From NCBI GenBank assembly GCA_011682595.1, contig JAACEH010000082.1, forward strand, positions 1 through 9,741: a stretch of 9,741 nucleotides of DNA. The letters run 5' to 3'. Within the stretch, counting starts at the first letter, position 1. Each line of letters begins with the position of its first letter. Positions 6,781-9,741 of this stretch are shown here, in pieces. The DNA comes from Anaerolineaceae bacterium. GTDB taxonomy: Bacteria; Planctomycetota; Phycisphaerae; FEN-1346; JAACEH01. A model generated the notes under the pieces. The model saw only the letters and a list, made by a program, of their open reading frames with translations, had not been told where the DNA came from and made no database searches. Made by a program: the position numbers and the translations under genes.

Positions 6781-9741
6781 TCACTCCCTGTCCGAAGCGG
6801 CCGGCCGGGACAGGTACTTCACCCGGGCCCGGCCCCTGATGCCGAAGTGCAGGAAAAAGTAATCGTCGGTCCACACACTCTCCCGCTCCTCGGCGTGTTC
6901 CACGTCCTCAAGGTCCAGGTTGTAGTCCCAGGCCGTTCGCCAGCAGTTGTCGGGCTCGCCGGTCGAGCGATGGTGCGGGCCGAGAAGGTTGCGAAGCGAA
7001 CCGATAAGCTCGATCTCGATCTCGTTCTCGCCGTCGGTAACAAGTGCGGTGATGTCGACCTCGTAGGGCGGCCAGAGGATTCCGCCAGCGTCGCCGCCGT
7101 TGACGCGGACCTTGGCCAGGACCGCGTCCAGGGTGGGAAGTTCCAGAACAACCCGCTGGCCCTCCGACGGCTTGTCGAGTTGCACCTTGTCCAGGAGTGA
7201 GATTCGCCCGGCATAGAACGGATAGCCCTCCCCCGACAGGTCGCCCGAGGTGCTCGCCTTCTCGGCGGCCAGGCGGAAGTCGGGCTGGTAGCGAATGCAG
7301 GCCGGCCTCGCTCGAGGAGACCTTGCCGACCAGTGCGAAGTCGCCGACCAGGTAGATCGACTCCAGTTCGGTGCCCGCTTTGTTCTCGAACAGGCTGGCC
7401 AGCGAAAACTTCGACTTCGGCGTCGGCTGGAAATCGATTGAAAGCTCGATGATGTTCCGCCCCTGCCGAACCAGGGCCGTGATGTCAACCAGGTGAAACG
7501 ACCGGTCCACATAGTACGCAGCGCCCGCGTACTGGACCTCTTTGCCGTTGACCGCGATCCGATAGTTGGCTGCGTCCTCAACCACCACACTGAGATTCTC
7601 GGGCGGCGTCTCGACGTTGAAGCCGAACTGCAGGGTCACCGGGCCGCTGTACTGTTGGTCGTTGAGCTTCTGCTGCACGGCCAGCACCGGGATCGGATCG
7701 CCGAAGTCGCCGCCATCGGTCTTGAGGCGACAGATGTCGAGCGTCATGGCATTGGGCTCGTGACGCTTGAAGCTCAGCCTCTCGGCAAGCTCGACGGTCC
7801 GTTTGACTGCCAGCCGCTCGGCGGGAACCTCTGCCGCGTCCGGCCCCTCTGTCAGCAGCAACAGGTGGGCCCCGACCGGCGCAAACGACAGGTCGACCAC
7901 AACAAATTCGCCGTCCCTGTCCTGGGCGACGGGCTGCACGTTTCCGGCGGCCAGGTTCCAGTACTGCACCGTTCCCGCCCCACGAATCCTGACCCGGGCT
8001 TCGACCGTTTCCCGGCGGCTGGTGTTAATCAGGTAGTAGAGCCGTCCCTGGTCCACCTGCCGGGCCTGCACCAGGACGTTCTGCGGGTCGCCGGTAGTGG
8101 CCGTGACTTCGATCTCCGGGGCCACGGCCGCCTTCAGGGCCTCGGCCAGTGCGGCCGGGTGGTTGGCCACCGGCTGAACCTTCCTCAGCAACTCGTCCAG
8201 GCCGCCGTCCTCGGCGCCGTCTATACGGGTGGGCAACTCGCCGACCGAGAGGATCGTCCCGCCCGAGGCGACAAATTCCCGCAGCAGTTCAACCGTCGTC
8301 CGCCGCATGGTGAGCATTTCCGGCAGAACGACCACCCGGTAGGTCATCCGTCCGACGGCCAGGCCGTCGGCGGCGACTTTGCCATACTTGGCCATAAGTG
8401 TCTCGTCGCCGAACTCCCAACCGCGATGAATCTTCAGCAGGTTGTCGCAGAGTTGGACGAGCCGGTCGTCCATGGCCTTGACGTCGGCGGCCTCGGTGCT
8501 GCGGTCGTGCGGGCGGCCCATGCTGGTCGGATCGTAGAGGCACATGGCCGACTCGACCGGGTGCAGGACCAGCACCTCGGCCCTCGTCCAGCCGCACCGC
8601 AGGGCGTAGCTCAGCCGCGCGAAATAGTCGGCCATCGGGCGGTTGTCCGGCCACCAGGGCTGCTGGTAGGACAGGTGCGGGACGTAGATGCGTTTGCGCC
8701 GTCCGCGCAGCGAGTAGAACGATCCGTGGTAGCAGCGATAGTTGATGCCCAGGACGGCCATCCACTGGGCGATCTGTTTGCGGTCCTCGAAGGTGATGCC
8801 CTGGCTGCTGACGGCGTAGACCTCGCAGAGAACGTCGGCTATGCCGAGCTGGTTGGCGGCGCTGGAGACCTGTTTCGGCGTCAGGATGAACTTCTTGTTG
8901 GTCGGCCAGTAGAGGCTCATGGTCAGATGGTCGATGCCGGGAAGCTGCATGTACTCGTAGCAGGGCATGGCGGCGCCGGTCCAGGCGATCTGGCTGTTCA
9001 GCGTATCCTCGCCCATCAGGTGGCCGGCGAACTTGACGTCGTGTTCGGCGCACCACCGGCCGACCGGAACGAAATAGGCCTCCAGGAACATCCCCAGAAC
9101 CGTTCGCCAGTAGTGGTGGCGAACCTTCATGTAATCGCCCAGCGGATGGAAGAGCGACCCCAGGTGCTCGCGGATCTCGTAGCCCCACTGCTCGCGGAAC
9201 GTCTCGGCCAGGCGCTCGCACCAGGGCAGAAGCGGCGGGCGAAAGTGCGGCTCGTCTACCCACACGGCCTCGATCGTGCGGCCGAACTCGCCGGGGAAAC
9301 GGCTGTACCAGGGCTTGCGGTAGGCCAGGTCCAGGTAGTCGGTCACCGCCTCGCCGTTCAAGAGGTCCAGCACGTAGCCCAGCGAGCGCTCGCAATAGGC
9401 GTAGCGGTCGTCCTCGGCCAGGACCACCTCGCCCTCGGGGCCCGGCTCGTCTTTGCCGCGCATGGCCAGCCCCAGGCCCACGTCGGCCGGGTCGAGGTCG
9501 GGTATGGCGCTGGGCATGTAACCGGCCTGCAGCCAGACCTTCATGCCGAGCTGCCCGGCCCGGGTGATGATGGCCTGGATGATCTCCATCCACTCGTCGC
9601 TCAGGTATTCGGTCCTCAGCCCGTTGAACGTGCGGCCAATCAGGCCCCCCCAGCCCGCTTCGCTGAAGCCGTCCAACTGGCGGACGATCTCGCTCTGTTC
9701 CAACTTGTCGTTGAGCATCCACAGCGTCACGCCGCGATACT
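6781..9741 (-). CDS. GH106-like glycosyl hydrolase, 5'-truncated by window edge and frameshifted
   Basis: A large glycosidase whose 5' end lies beyond the right edge; the in-frame codons YRG precede the first possible start (GTG at 9730). About 980 residues are present. The N-terminal part (TLWMLNDKLEQSEI, then GLIGRTFNGLRTEYLSDEW and a VWVDEP motif near residue 157) resembles the barrel of GH106 alpha-L-rhamnosidases and related uncharacterised families. A flavodoxin/GATase-like segment follows (VVVLPEMLTMRRTTVELL..GGTILSVGELP, about 467-500). Two beta-sandwich modules with VNG...DITALV motifs end the protein. The reading frame changes between about 7318 and 7285: the first frame makes sense down to GDFALVGKV and the next from RYQPDFRLAAEK to the TGA at 6781. 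It may be a sequencing error or a real inactivation. The substrate is unknown; rhamnosides are a guess from the family. No signal peptide can be seen because the N-terminus is missing. Confidence 0.75.
7285..7318 (-). other. Frameshift site in the glycosidase gene
   Basis: Upstream of this segment the minus-strand frame starting at 9730 gives typical protein (ESIYLVGDFALVGKV). Downstream that frame stays open but turns into arginine/glycine/proline-rich sequence. The frame displaced by +1 does the reverse: arginine/serine/tryptophan-rich before, and coherent after (RYQPDFRLAAEK, GEGYPFYAGRI, DITALVTDGENEIEI). One extra base or two missing bases would reconcile the halves. The local sequence is a GC-rich CTCGAGCGAGGCCGGCC run with overlapping small palindromes and no long homopolymer. 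Confidence 0.75.

Noticed and set aside
6908..7284. Continuation of the first glycosidase frame past the frameshift
   Set aside because: The frame stays open but translates to arginine/glycine/proline-rich sequence, while the neighbouring frame gives coherent beta-sandwich sequence. Treated as out-of-frame read-through, not a real domain.

Overview
The window is GC-rich, densely coding bacterial DNA with no RNA genes, CRISPR array, integrase, transposase or other mobile-element signature. The gene mix is an AMP-forming acetyl-CoA synthetase with an AcuC-type deacetylase, a secreted DUF1565-type beta-helix protein and a large GH106-like glycosidase. This suggests a polysaccharide-degrading bacterium, most likely of the Planctomycetes/Verrucomicrobia/Lentisphaerae kind. 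That placement is an inference from gene content and protein style, not a measured result.

Layout, left to right. At the extreme left edge (1-37, minus) are the first 12 codons of a gene whose N-terminus looks like FolD. Positions 38-355 hold no convincing gene but contain several stem-loops. A minus-strand block follows: an OxlT-like MFS carboxylate transporter (356-1642, GTG start) lies downstream of acetyl-CoA synthetase acs (1786-3768). The 143-bp gap between them contains a perfect 12-bp stem-loop. A 287-bp intergenic region (3769-4055) separates acs from a divergent histone-deacetylase-superfamily gene, acuC-like (4056-5162, plus). That region carries two outward-facing promoter candidates whose -35 elements lie in the same 12-base word. 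acuC converges with only 8 bp to spare on a minus-strand pair: a secreted right-handed beta-helix protein (5171-6757) and, 23 bp upstream of it, a GH106-like glycosyl hydrolase (6781 to beyond 9741). The hydrolase runs off the right edge at its 5' end and carries a frameshift near 7285-7318.

How the genes may work together. The left half reads as an acetate/short-carboxylate assimilation module. The MFS permease would bring in a small carboxylate and Acs would activate acetate to acetyl-CoA. Acs keeps the C-terminal PKTRSGK motif, whose lysine (Lys622 here) is the known inhibitory acetylation site in this family. The AcuC-like deacetylase across the shared promoter region is the obvious candidate to remove that acetyl group. 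No AcuA/Pat acetyltransferase is present in the window. The right half reads as a two-gene carbohydrate-degradation operon (glycosidase then secreted beta-helix protein), possibly for rhamnose-containing or acidic polysaccharides. I found no evidence of a wholly new system. The points most worth a second look are the mirrored promoter region, the broken glycosidase frame and the strong intergenic hairpins.
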